Shown here in pieces: positions 20,960 through 30,024 of a stretch of 64,000 nt of DNA; position 1 is the first letter of the stretch; each line of letters starts with the position of its first letter. Made by a program: the position numbers and the translations under genes. Location of the stretch: positions 13,799,769 through 13,863,768 of the forward strand of contig JAGMWU010000027.1 in NCBI GenBank assembly GCA_018697195.1. Reading direction: 5' to 3'. The DNA comes from Certhia americana. Its lineage: Eukaryota > Chordata > Aves > Passeriformes > Certhiidae. The notes below the pieces were generated by a model. It was not told the origin of the DNA. It saw only the letters and a list, made by a program, of their open reading frames with translations, and made no database searches.

Positions 20960-21566
20960 TGTCCTGGTTTAGGGCAAGTTTGGGGAGAAACTTCCAAAGG
21001 GGCCCCTTCAAAGAGCAAACTCCCACGGCCCCTCCCCACCCCCACCAGTTCGGGAAGGATTCCTCGGAGAGAAATAGAAAGAAACCTGTTTATTTAACAG
21101 ACAGAGCACCCCCCAACACACAAGATGAATAATCACCGTTCTGACGAGATAACAAATTCAGACAGTCTCTCTTTGGGGAGTTGTTGCTCTGTTGTTGGTC
21201 TCTCCGGCGCTGGGCAGGCTGCTGCAGAACAGAGTGCAGACTCTCGGTGTTTCCCAGGTCCCAGTCCAGAGCAGGCTTGAATGATTCCACGAAGGAGAGA
21301 GGAAAAGGAAAGCAGTCCGGAGGAATCTTGGACTGTCTAGTTAAACTAACTAAAGAGCTAAGCAGAAGTAAAAGCAAGCAAGCAAGGTGGCAAGCAGCAG
21401 CAAAAGCAGCAGCAAAAGCACACTGTGTCTGTATCCCTCCGAGTATTATCCGCACACTGATAACAAAACCAAAACAAAACTTCCTCGAGCCAGTCGTGAA
21501 GAACATATCCAGCCCAAACAGAATAGACGATTGGGGATACAAACCTCACAACATCACCCCAGGACA
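20960..21566 (-). mobile_element. 3' LTR of provirus B
   Basis: It is 607 bp with inverted ends TGTCCTGG and CCAGGACA. AATAAA is on the minus strand (TTTATTTAAC at about 21,089). It matches 26,557-27,171. Confidence 0.88.
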
Positions 21567-21583
21567 TTCCACCCCTTATCTCC
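21567..21583 (-). other. Polypurine tract of provirus B
   Basis: Minus-strand GGAGATAAGGGGTGGAA directly precedes the LTR start TGTCCTGGGG. Confidence 0.7.
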
Positions 21584-21835
21584 ATATCGTCAACATAATA
21601 CCAACATCATGCATTTTATTAAAAACTTCCATCTATTCCCCTCAAAAATTGCAGGCAATCCATTATGCCCCCATTGCATGCCCACATCTTCACTGCATCC
21701 TGGCCCCATACTACAGAGCTGCAGGATTCCCCACTTCATTTTACTCACTCAAAACACCATCTTTCACTTGCTCAGACCTTCAACACACATTTCCTTCTCC
21801 ATCATTCACTTCCTCAGACCTTTAACACTTACATA

Positions 21836-22660
21836 TCATTCTCGTCCCAAAATCAGATCTCCCTGAGGTACACATCGTGTTGTTCCATCTCTCTGCATAA
21901 TCCACCATGTACAACCTGGTCCCTGAGTAAAGACAACTCCACGAACGGGTTTGTCTGCACTCAAGGCAGAATTGATCCACACAGTCTTTCCTAACAAACC
22001 TCTGACATGTACCACTGGGACTTTATCTCCATCTATTATATTCAGGGACTCAGACAGGGCAGGACCTGCTCGGTTGGTGGAACCCTGAGTGTTAACTAGC
22101 CAGGTGGCCTTTGCTAAATGCTGCTCCCAATTTTTAAAAGATCTCCCACCCAAGGCTTTCAACTGGGTTTTTAACAGTTAATTGTACCTCTCTAACTTGT
22201 CTGCAGCTGGTGCATGGTAGGGGATATGGTACACCCACTCAATGCCATGTTCTTTAGCCCAGGTGTTAATAAGGCTGTTTTTGAATTGAGTCCCATTGTC
22301 TAACTCAATCCTCTCAGGGCTACCATGCCTGCACAGGACCTGCTTTTCCAGGCCCAGGATGGTGTTCCGGGCAGTAGCGTGAGGCACAGGGTAAGTCTCC
22401 AACCATCCCATGGTGGCCTCCACCATGGTCAGCACGTAGCGCTTGCCTTGGCGGGTTTGGGGCAGTGTGATATAATCAATCTGCCAGGCCTCCCCATACT
22501 TGTACTTGGACCACCGCCCACCGTACCAGAGGGGCTTCAGCCTCTTGGCCTGTTTGATGGCAGCACACGTCTCACAGTTGTGGATAACCTGAGAAATACT
22601 GTCCATGGTTAGATCCACCCCTTGGTCTCGTGCCCACTTATAGGTGGCATCCCTACCCTA
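21836..22660 (-). pseudogene. pol: Integrase, provirus B
   Basis: Reading on the minus strand, a zinc-binding part (HDASGH ... CETC) is followed by a catalytic core with WQIDYITLP, ELDNGTQFKN and ADKLERYN, giving the D-D-E triad. The C-terminal domain follows (GCTWWIMQRDG, VPQGDLILG) to 21,836. Two in-frame stops break it: a TAG at 22,658-22,660 inside the zinc-binding part and a TAA at 22,178-22,180 just after the core. The 21,584-21,835 stretch between it and the polypurine tract is a C/T-rich plus strand with no env. Confidence 0.85.
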
Positions 22661-22951
22661 ATGGCCTGAGGCATCATGGGCCCATCGAGCTAGGAACAAC
22701 TCTCCCTTGTGTTCCCAATCTAAGTCTATTTTTGACACCTCTATCTTTGCAGCATGATCTACTTGCTTATTGTTTCGGTGCTCCTCACTAGCTCTACTTT
22801 TGGGGACATGAGCATCTATGTGGCGAACTTTCACAGGCAACCTCTCTACCCTGGTAGCAATGTCTTTCCACTCTTCAGCAACCCAGATTGGTTTTCCCAT
22901 ATGCTGCCAGTTGGCCTCTTTCCACCTCTCCAGCCATCCCCCACAGAGCAT
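22661..22951 (-). pseudogene. pol: RNase H C-terminus, provirus B (shifted frame)
   Basis: This frame continues RNase H after the main pol frame runs into a stop at 22,875. It reads WQHMGKPIWVAEEWKDI, then VRHIDAHVPKS, the last acidic/His part of RNase H. The overlap of 22,875-22,951 in two frames marks a frameshift of one or two bases near 22,920. Confidence 0.8.
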
Positions 22952-24971
22952 TGGCTACCATCCATGAATCGGTGTAGAGGGAGAGCTTTGGCCACCTCTC
23001 TCTCTCAGCAATGTCCAGAGCCAGTTGAACGGCTTTGAGCACGGCAAATTGACTTGATCCACCTTCTCCTTCAGTAGCCGCTGCTACCTGTTGTGTGGGG
23101 CTCCACACGGCTGCTTTCCACTTGTGGTTTAACCCTATGATGCGACAGGAACCATCAGTGAAAAGAGCATAGTGTTTTTCCTCTGCTGATAGTTGGTTAT
23201 AAGGTGGAGCTTCTTCAGCACGTGTCACTGGTTCTTGTTCTTCATCTGTGACACTGAAAGTTTCACCTTTGGGCCAGTTTGTAATTACCTCTAAAATCCC
23301 AGGGCAATTTGGGTTTCCAATACGGGCACGCTGAGTGATAAGAGCAATCCACTTGCTCCATGTAGCACTGGTGGCATGGTGGGTGGAAGGAACCTTGCCT
23401 TTGAACATCCACCCCAGCACTGGTAGTCGGGGTGCCAGGAAGAGTTGGGTTTCTGTCCCAATCACCTCTGAGGCAGCTTGGATTCCTTCATAGGCGGCCA
23501 AGATTTCTTTCTCTGTTGGAGTATAGTTGGCCTCTGACCCTCTGTAGCTTCGACTCCAAAATCCAAGTGGTCGACCCTGAGTCTCCCCAGGCACTTTCTG
23601 CCAAAGGCTCCAGGACAGACCATGGCTCCCAGCTGCAGAGTAGAGCATGTTCTTCACATCTGGTCCTGTCCTGACTGGGCCAAGGGCTACTGCATGAGCG
23701 ATCTCCTGCTTGATCTGGGCAAAAGCTTGTTGCTGCTCAGGGCCCCAATGGAAATCGTTCTTCTTGCGGGTGACCAGGTAGACAGGGCTCACGAGCTGAC
23801 TGTACTCCGGAAGATGCATTCTCCAAAAACCTATGGCGCCTAGGAAAGCTTGTGTCTCCTTCTTATTGGTTGGTGGAGACATCGCAGTGATCTTGTTGAT
23901 GACCTCAGTGGGAATCTGACGCCGTCCATCTTGCCACTTCACTCCTAGGAACTGAATCTCACGAGCTGGTCCTTTAACTTTGCTCGTCTTAACGGCAAAA
24001 CCAGCTTCCAGGAGGATTTGGATGATTTTCTCTCCTTTCCCGAACATTTCTGCAGCTGTGTTCCCCCATACAATGATGTCATCAATGTACTGTAGATGTT
24101 CTGGAGCCTCACCCTTTTCCAGTACAGCCTGGATCAGTCCATGGCAGATGGTGGGACTGTGCTTCCACCCCTGGGGCAGTCGGTTCCAGGTGTACTGCAC
24201 TCCCCTCCACGTGAAGGCAAACTGAGGCCTGCATTCTACTGCCAAAGGAATGGAGAAAAATGCATTTGCAATGTCAATAGTGGCGTACCACTTTGCTGCC
24301 TTCGACTCCAGCTTATCCTGGAGCTCCAATATGTCCGGCACAGCAGCACTCAGTGGTGGAGTCACTTCATTCAATGCACGGTAGTCTACTGTCAATCTCC
24401 ATTCTCCTTCAGATTTAAGCACAGGCCAAATTGGGCTGTTGAGGGGTGAGTGGGTTTTGCTAACCAACCCGTGGCTCTCCAGTTCTTGGATCATCTTATG
24501 GATGGGAACCACAGCATCTCTTGTTGTTCTATACTGTCGGCGGTGCACTATCGACGTGGCAATTGGTACTTGCTGCTCTTCTCCCCTCAGAAGTCCTACC
24601 GTAGATGGGTTCTTGGACAGTCCAGGCAAGGTGTTCAATTGCTGGATGGCCTCGGACACTACAGCCGCTATTCCAAATGCCCACCAGAGTCCTTTTAGGT
24701 CTTTGAAATACCCACTTTGGAGGTAATCTATGCCCAAAATACATGGGGCTTCTGGGCCAGTCACAATTGGGTGTTTCTTCCACTCATTCCCTGTCAGACT
24801 CACATCAGCTTCCACCAAAGTAAAATCTTGTGAGCTCCCGGTCACACCAGCAATGGAAACAGATTCTGTCCTCACATGTCTTGATGGGATCAACGTGCAC
24901 TGCACACCAGTATCCACCAAAGCTTTATATTTCCGAGGTTCAGATGTGCCAGGCAAACGAACCCACACCAT
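22875..24971 (-). CDS. pol: Protease-reverse transcriptase-RNase H, provirus B
   Basis: A 698-codon frame encodes an aspartic protease first (ALVDTGVQCTLIPS near residues 15-30, ILGIDYL near 95), then reverse transcriptase with LTVDYRALN, ATIDIANAFFSIPL, LPQGWKHSPTICH and YIDD at 24,078-24,089. A connection region and RNase H follow (HYALFTDGSC, LYTDSWMVA). ERVL elements are related to foamy viruses in pol (established knowledge). The frame ends early in RNase H because of a frameshift near 22,920. Its length and lack of internal stops suggest this is among the less decayed parts of the window. Confidence 0.9.
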   Translation of the reverse strand: MVWVRLPGTSEPRKYKALVDTGVQCTLIPSRHVRTESVSIAGVTGSSQDFTLVEADVSLTGNEWKKHPIVTGPEAPCILGIDYLQSGYFKDLKGLWWAFGIAAVVSEAIQQLNTLPGLSKNPSTVGLLRGEEQQVPIATSIVHRRQYRTTRDAVVPIHKMIQELESHGLVSKTHSPLNSPIWPVLKSEGEWRLTVDYRALNEVTPPLSAAVPDILELQDKLESKAAKWYATIDIANAFFSIPLAVECRPQFAFTWRGVQYTWNRLPQGWKHSPTICHGLIQAVLEKGEAPEHLQYIDDIIVWGNTAAEMFGKGEKIIQILLEAGFAVKTSKVKGPAREIQFLGVKWQDGRRQIPTEVINKITAMSPPTNKKETQAFLGAIGFWRMHLPEYSQLVSPVYLVTRKKNDFHWGPEQQQAFAQIKQEIAHAVALGPVRTGPDVKNMLYSAAGSHGLSWSLWQKVPGETQGRPLGFWSRSYRGSEANYTPTEKEILAAYEGIQAASEVIGTETQLFLAPRLPVLGWMFKGKVPSTHHATSATWSKWIALITQRARIGNPNCPGILEVITNWPKGETFSVTDEEQEPVTRAEEAPPYNQLSAEEKHYALFTDGSCRIIGLNHKWKAAVWSPTQQVAAATEGEGGSSQFAVLKAVQLALDIAERERWPKLSLYTDSWMVANALWGMAGEVERGQLAAYGKTNLGC

Positions 24972-25032
24972 CCAAAAAACACGGTTTTCCCTAACCTCTA
25001 CCTGGCTAGAGGCAGGGCCCCTCTAAGCCTGG

Positions 25033-25484
25033 TTATCCTTTTTCCCTTGGGCATATGTCATCTGAGAAGATAATCTCTGCCACTGCAATTTCTCTCAGGC
25101 ATTGGATCCCTTGTTCTATGGTCTTCCACTGGGTTTGCTGCATATAAAGATCATCTGCACACAGGTATCTTTGTGCTACAGTTTCCAGGACCCGTGCCCA
25201 GAGGCTGTGAGGGTTAATCCCCCTCATCATTCCTTGGTCGATGACGGGATCATGTGACAGGGATCCCAAATGCCTCGCTTCAGTGCCATCCAGGATTGTA
25301 GCCTCACCGGCAGCATCCCAAAGACGGACTAACCAACTAATTATGGATTCATCAGATTGTCGGGTGTAATCCTTCCTTAGGCCACGAAGGTCCTTCAGGG
25401 AAAAGGACTCAATATTGGCTTCTGATCTTGTGCCTGTTGCTTTGACTGCTGGTTTTATGTCAGGAGGTGTTGAGGGTCCTTCTC

Positions 25485-25541
<57 letters not shown>

Positions 25542-25980
25542 CTGGTCGATCGGTCTTGTCTGTGCACTTTCCACTTCTCGTGCTAGTAGCAACGGCCATT
25601 GGTTGAGGCTTACTGTCAGGTTTAGCTACTGGCTTAGTAACTGAGGGGTTGGCTGCAGCCTGAGTGACTGAGATAGCTGTTGATTTATCTCCCTGCCCCC
25701 CTTCCTCTCTCTGCTGCCCTACACTATCTAGCAGTGTGCGATAAGCATATGCCAGGGCCCAGCTTACTGCAATGATTTTTTTCTCCTTAGGGTCATCATG
25801 GTACTTCTCTTTCAGGTATTTCCCCACCTCGGCTGGGTTCTGAATTTGTTCATGTGGAAAGTCCCAGACTATAGGGTCAGAGAATTCCTTCAGGATTTGG
25901 CCCATATAGTCCCATTTCCCACACCACTCAGTATTTTTCACACCTGGGTTTACTCCTGGGTTAGGGGTCTCATCAGCTCC
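25033..25980 (-). CDS. gag: Gag, provirus B (ERVL)
   Basis: The open stretch covers 25,980-25,033 with its first ATG near 25,905. Visible parts are an N-terminal helical region, an acidic linker with about 18 consecutive aspartates, and a capsid-like C-terminal half (LRGLRKDYTRQSDESIISWLVRLWD). No CCHC zinc knuckle is seen before the TAA at 25,033. It lies in the same frame as the upstream hydrophobic segment, from which it is separated only by a TGA at 25,981-25,983. Pol begins in another frame about 60 bases further on. Confidence 0.8.
25489..25538. repeat. (ATC)n microsatellite coding a poly-aspartate tract
   Basis: About 16-17 uninterrupted ATC triplets on the plus strand are read as GAT (Asp) codons on the minus strand inside gag. 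Expansion in units of three keeps the gag frame open. Confidence 0.9.
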
Positions 25981-26556
25981 TCAAGCAATCTCAGCCCTCA
26001 TTTTGGAGAAGCTGCAGACTGTATAGAAAAAGCTTACCAGATTAAATACCAGGAAGATAGTCTCTTTAACACTCAGGGGAAACTGAACGTTCTCCCATAG
26101 GAATGTAACAGATTCAGAGAAGAAGGAAAGCAAAGGCTGAAAAGCCTCATTACCTGCTCCTCCTCCTCTAACAAACTGGGTGCATAACCATAGCCATGAA
26201 CCATTCATACCTGGAACAGACCCCAGCACCTTTATAAACTTCTTACAAATCATTACCACCAAACCCAGCAGGATAGCTATTCTAGTCACTGCTCCTCTGC
26301 TGTAAAAGCTATGTTTGAGGGACAGTACTAGAGCTATTTCTGGATAGGAAAATAAACCTAAGGACCATAGAGGTATTAGAATCTCAAAAAACCCTAGGGA
26401 CCAGAAATACATGCAAGCTTTCACCCCAAGAGACATTATTAGTTCAAAAAACCAGATTAATAAATGCTTTATACTAACACAGAGTAATGCCAACCGAAAT
26501 TCAAACAGAACAGGTTTTTTCCACTCTCTCGAGCCCCACAGGTTGGGCACCAATTC
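25981..26556 (-). pseudogene. Hydrophobic multi-segment frame upstream of gag, provirus B
   Basis: From the 5' LTR edge to the TGA at 25,981-25,983 the gag frame is open, with a first ATG at about 26,436. It encodes at least three strongly hydrophobic stretches (for example LIWFFELIMSLG, FEILIPLWSLGLF, IAILLGLVVMICK) and a fourth near the end (FLVFNLVSFFYTVC). Retroviral leaders are normally non-coding, and class III gag normally lacks membrane segments, so this is unexpected. It could be a leader that is open by chance or an N-terminal membrane module of gag. I do not recognise the protein. Confidence 0.4.
26535..26552 (-). other. Primer-binding site-like sequence of provirus B
   Basis: Minus-strand TGGTGCCCAACCTGTGGG lies four bases from the LTR end. 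The position and TGG start fit a primer site, but the cognate tRNA is not clear to me. Confidence 0.5.
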
Positions 26557-27171
26557 TGGTCCGGGTTTAGGGCAAGTTTGGGGAGAAACTCCCAAAGGGG
26601 CCCCTTCAGAGAGCAAACCCCCACGGCCCTTCCCCCCCCCCCAACCAGTTCAGGAAGGATTCCTCGGAGAGAAATAGAAAGAAACCTGTTTATTTAACAG
26701 ACAGAGCACCCCCCAACACACAAGATGAACAATCACCGTTCTGACGAGATAACAAATTCAGACAGTCTCTCTTTGGGGAGTTGTTGCTCTGTTGTTGGTC
26801 TCTCCGGCGCTGGGCAGGCTGCTGCAGGCCACAGAGTGCAGACTCTTGGTGTTTCCCAGGTCCCAGTCCAGAGCAGGCTTGAATGATTCCATGAAGGAGA
26901 GAGGAAAAGGAAAGCAGTCCGGAGGAATCTTGGACTGTCTAGTTAAACTAACTAAAGAGCTAAGCAGAAGTAAAAGCAAGCAAGCAAGGTGGCAAGCAGC
27001 AGCAAAAGCAGCAGCAAAAAGCAGCACACTGTGTCTGTGTCCCTCCAACTATTATCAGCACGCTGATAACAAAACGAAAAAAAACTTCCCTGAGCCAGTC
27101 TTGAAGAACATATCCAGCCCAAACAGAATAGACGATTGGGAATACAAACCTCATAACGTCACCCCAGGACA
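26557..27171 (-). mobile_element. 5' LTR of provirus B
   Basis: It is 615 bp and matches the LTR at 20,960. The end in CCGGACCA differs from CCAGGACA of the other copy, so the inner terminal repeat has mutated. Confidence 0.85.
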
Positions 27172-28058
27172 TAGAATTAGTGGTAAGAATCATTTTTGAA
27201 GGATCTGTCTTAAATATTCACTAAATTGCTTCCCTTCTTGTGAAATGCATTTTTGTCCGATTACATCATTACTCACTACCCATCTATCTGGCCTTATAAT
27301 GTTTGAAACATAGGTACAATTCTATTTTAATAATTGCATTGGCTTAACACCCTCTCCTCTTCAGGGCCATTGTTTGGTCATCTGGGATCCCCCACTTATC
27401 CAGCATGATGACACATTTAACTCTGAGGCAATTTCTTGCATGAGATTGACAAAAAGGTTCTGTCCTACTGTGGGAAGATCCTGGCTTTCCAATGTCTTCT
27501 TGACTTCATCATAAAGGGAGGCCTTAGTTTTTTTTTTTTCTTAGAGGGAGTCAGTTCCCTAAGTAGGGTAATTACATTCCTGACTATCTCTTCTCTATGC
27601 CTATCCTGTACCCCCCCATTATCATGATAGCCTATCAATCCTTGTTTAGTAAAACAGAGATATTCTTCTCCCCTTGGACAGCTTTGGTATGCTGATGGAG
27701 CCCACCATTCTTTTCCTAAGTTCTTAGTTACCCAATAACTTTTCCCTTGAATATTACAGGTTTCTAATGATGCTCTATTATAACAAGTTGTGTTGACATG
27801 TGCATGTGCTGTGGAAGTATAGAGTACCTGTGATCCCCATTTAGCATTTTGGTAACACTTTGAGCATGGATTTGCGATCCCACCAGGTACCAGACTCATT
27901 ATCATGAGTAGTATTATTCCCCACCTTTTTACTCCTCTGCCTCCTTTGCCTACCGGACCGCCCCTGGCAGCGAGGTAATCCATCTTCTTGGCAGCAGGGG
28001 CATTCTTCAGGGGAGCCATAGGTGGATCATTTGATCTCATGCCTTCGTTTGTAAGCAT
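27172..28058 (-). pseudogene. env: Env N-terminal part, provirus C (truncated)
   Basis: The envelope surface subunit begins at an ATG at 28,058 or an internal one; a hydrophobic leader (WGIILLMIMSLVPGG) acts as a signal peptide. The mature part has an NTTCYNRASLETC block similar to NRSQLKMC in the env of provirus E. The frame stops at 27,465, and the rest to 27,172 has no long frame. It is cut off at the LTR of provirus B before any transmembrane subunit. The first 32 bases overlap the accessory frame. Confidence 0.75.
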
Positions 28059-28407
28059 CCCAGGCCTTAGCCTTTACAGGGGGAGCCACACAAGGCACTT
28101 GATTCGATCTCCGGCACTCTACTCGCACTATGTTAGCAGGCAAATATAATTTCCCTCTAACTCCCTTAATAAACAATTCCCACCACTGGGGGCAATCTAA
28201 TTCAACGGTCCCTATTTCTACCGCTATCTTCCAAGTTACTTTGGTTAAGAGGTGTTCAAGTCTCAAGCAATCTGGACGAAGTCCTTTAGGAGGATGACTC
28301 CTTTGGCAATGATAATACCACTTCTCTTTGCAATAGTGACACTTAGAACATGTGAAAGGGTAACATTTGCAACTTTCATTGGGACATCTTATCTCCTGGG
28401 TTGACAT
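28027..28407 (-). CDS. Cysteine-rich accessory protein between pol and env, provirus C
   Basis: This 126-residue frame begins at an ATG (28,407) that overlaps the last 19 bases of pol and ends 32 bases inside the env frame. Near its N-terminus lies a dense metal-ligand array, C-x4-C-x-C-x4-C-x2-C-x2-C-x6-H-C-x12-C, including CKCYPFTCSKCHYC. A CPQWWELFIKG block follows in the second half. Provirus D has the same array with the same spacing and a matching QWWEVFVKG. The array suggests a zinc-binding fold. I know no named retroviral accessory family that fits; the role (nucleic acid binding, trans-activation or host antagonism) is open. Confidence 0.7.
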   Translation of the reverse strand: MSTQEIRCPNESCKCYPFTCSKCHYCKEKWYYHCQRSHPPKGLRPDCLRLEHLLTKVTWKIAVEIGTVELDCPQWWELFIKGVRGKLYLPANIVRVECRRSNQVPCVAPPVKAKAWDAYKRRHEIK

Positions 28408-28787
28408 GGGTTGTTTTGTTGAATCTTCAACTTCAGATCTCCAGGGGTTGTTGTGACCTTCCAATTTTCAACTTGTATAGGTTCCTTTATCCTTGAGGCA
28501 TGGGTCCACCCTTTTTCAGCAGTCCTGACAGCAGTTTCTGTAGTGAGAAGATCAAGGAAATGACCTTCCCAAGGGGGTGATGAGGAGGATTCCTTCCAAA
28601 CCTTAATGTAAACATGGTCTTTTGGTTGTACCTTATGGATGACAAAGTCAAGAGGGGTGTTCTGGGCCATTATACCTTTTGCTCTTAAATTTTTGAAGGT
28701 GTTTCATTAAGGTTACTATATAGGTCTGGATAGAACTATCCTCTGTTTTGGGAAGTTTTAAGGGGATGCCTTGAGTATAAGGTACCC
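28389..28787 (-). pseudogene. pol: Integrase C-terminal domain, provirus C (beyond LTR insert)
   Basis: The frame reads VQPKDHVYIKVWKESSSSPPWEG, then TAEKGWTHASRIK, the SH3-like C-terminal end of gammaretroviral integrase. It lines up with the same part of provirus D (42,700-43,000). It is separated from the catalytic core by the solo LTR and ends in a TAA at 28,389. Confidence 0.82.
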
Positions 28788-29243
28788 TGAAGCGTCTGGT
28801 TCTAGCCCAGATATTTTAACCGGTAGCTTCCTCGGGGTCACTCAGCCTCGGTGACTTTATGAGAGAGACCACGCTGATTCGGTCGTCCTGAAACAGAACT
28901 TTTAATAAGGGAAAAATAACAAACCAGACGCCATGCACAGTACAGGGATCGGACCGAAAAAGCAAGGGGTCCAGGGTGACAGCAGTTTTTATGCACGTAC
29001 GAGAGAATGGGGTTAAGGCGGAGATTTGTGGGGACAGTCCAATGGGGGAAAGTGATTAGGAATATGGAAATTATTGCGGCAAAATACAACCAATAATAAT
29101 AACAAGAACTAAGAACTTTCTAGAAACAATTTTCATATACCAAATGAGGTATTCAGTGGTGGGTCTTAGCTCACCCTGACTGAGAGCTTACCCATGGCTT
29201 AAAGCCAAGGTCTCTACCCTCCTCTGCAGGGTAGACCTCAACA
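28788..29243 (-). mobile_element. Solo LTR (family 4) inside provirus C integrase
   Basis: It is 456 bp with inverted ends TGAAGCG and CTCAACA. It is flanked by GTACCC and GTATCC, a 6-bp duplication with one difference. AATAAA is near 28,900 on the minus strand. The same family occurs in the opposite orientation at 47,161-47,620 inside provirus D. Confidence 0.85.
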
Positions 29244-30024
29244 GTATCCCATATAACATCTCATAGGGGGATATCCCTGTTTCTGTGTGGGGTTGGGTAT
29301 GAATATTCAATAAGGCTAATGGTAAACACTTGACCCAGGACATTTTAGTTTCTAACATTAACTTGGTAAGTTGTGCCTTGATGATCCCGTTCATCCTCTC
29401 AACTATCCCAGAACTCTGGGGGTGCCACAGGGTATGGTATTCCCATCTAATACCTATTGTTTCAGTTATTTCTTTCAAAACTTTTGATGTAAAATGTGTC
29501 CCTCGGTCGGAGTCTATTACAGATACGATTCCAAACCGGGGGATCGCTTCTTCTAATAGACTTTTTGCAACCGTCGTAGCTGTGGCTCTTGCCACAGGAA
29601 AGGCCTCTACCCAGTGAGTTAGTTGATCTACTATAACCAATAGATGCTTATATATCCCTATCTTGGGCAGTTCAGTAAAATCTACTTGTATCTTCTCAAA
29701 GGGTCTAAATGCAAGGGTTCTTCCTCCAGTCAATTTCTTTCTCAAATTAGCCTTATTCACTTTCTGGCATATAATATACCCATGGACCTCCTGTTTGGCT
29801 ATTTCATAAATTCCTATACACCCGTAAAATTTAAGAAATTGGTCCACTAGTGCCTGAGTTCCCCACTGTGTGCTTTGGTGCAATCCAGCAATCGCTCGTC
29901 TAGCATATGATTTGGGTAGCATTTCTCTTCTGTCTGATAATACCCATAACGTCCCCTGTTGTTTTATTCCTAGTTTCTCAAATTTATCCATCTCTTCTTT
30001 AGAGAAGCTTTTGAGCTCTCTCAA
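29244..30024 (-). pseudogene. pol: Integrase zinc and catalytic domains, provirus C
   Basis: The 278-codon frame (ending just inside the LTR at 29,188) shows VDFTELPKIG, VIDSDRGTHFTS and HPQSSGIVERMN, the D-D-E catalytic triad of a gammaretroviral integrase. The N-terminal zinc ligands look eroded: the H-x3-H and C-x2-C pairs are not complete (YIICQK). The core is otherwise open. It is separated from its C-terminal domain by the family-4 LTR. Confidence 0.85.

Larger units (their letters stand above)
20960..27171 (-). mobile_element. Provirus B: ERVL-like, env-less ERV
   Basis: In minus-strand order it reads LTR (27,171-26,557), primer site, a hydrophobic frame fused in phase to gag, gag, protease-RT-RNase H, integrase, a polypurine tract and LTR (21,566-20,960). 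The WNRLPQGWKHSPTICH and YIDDIIVWG blocks are of the class III (ERVL) kind. There is no env. Pol carries a frameshift and two stops. The two flanks belong to different elements (an ERVL integrase remnant and the env of provirus C) and share no duplication. Confidence 0.9.

Noticed and set aside
21181..21866. Plus-strand frame of 214 codons across the provirus B LTR
   Set aside because: It is antisense to the LTR and integrase tail, and is rich in Ser/His/Pro from C/T-rich sequence; no known domain.
25489..25538. CRISPR-like or functional triplet array
   Set aside because: It is a simple trinucleotide run with no spacers; the host is a vertebrate.
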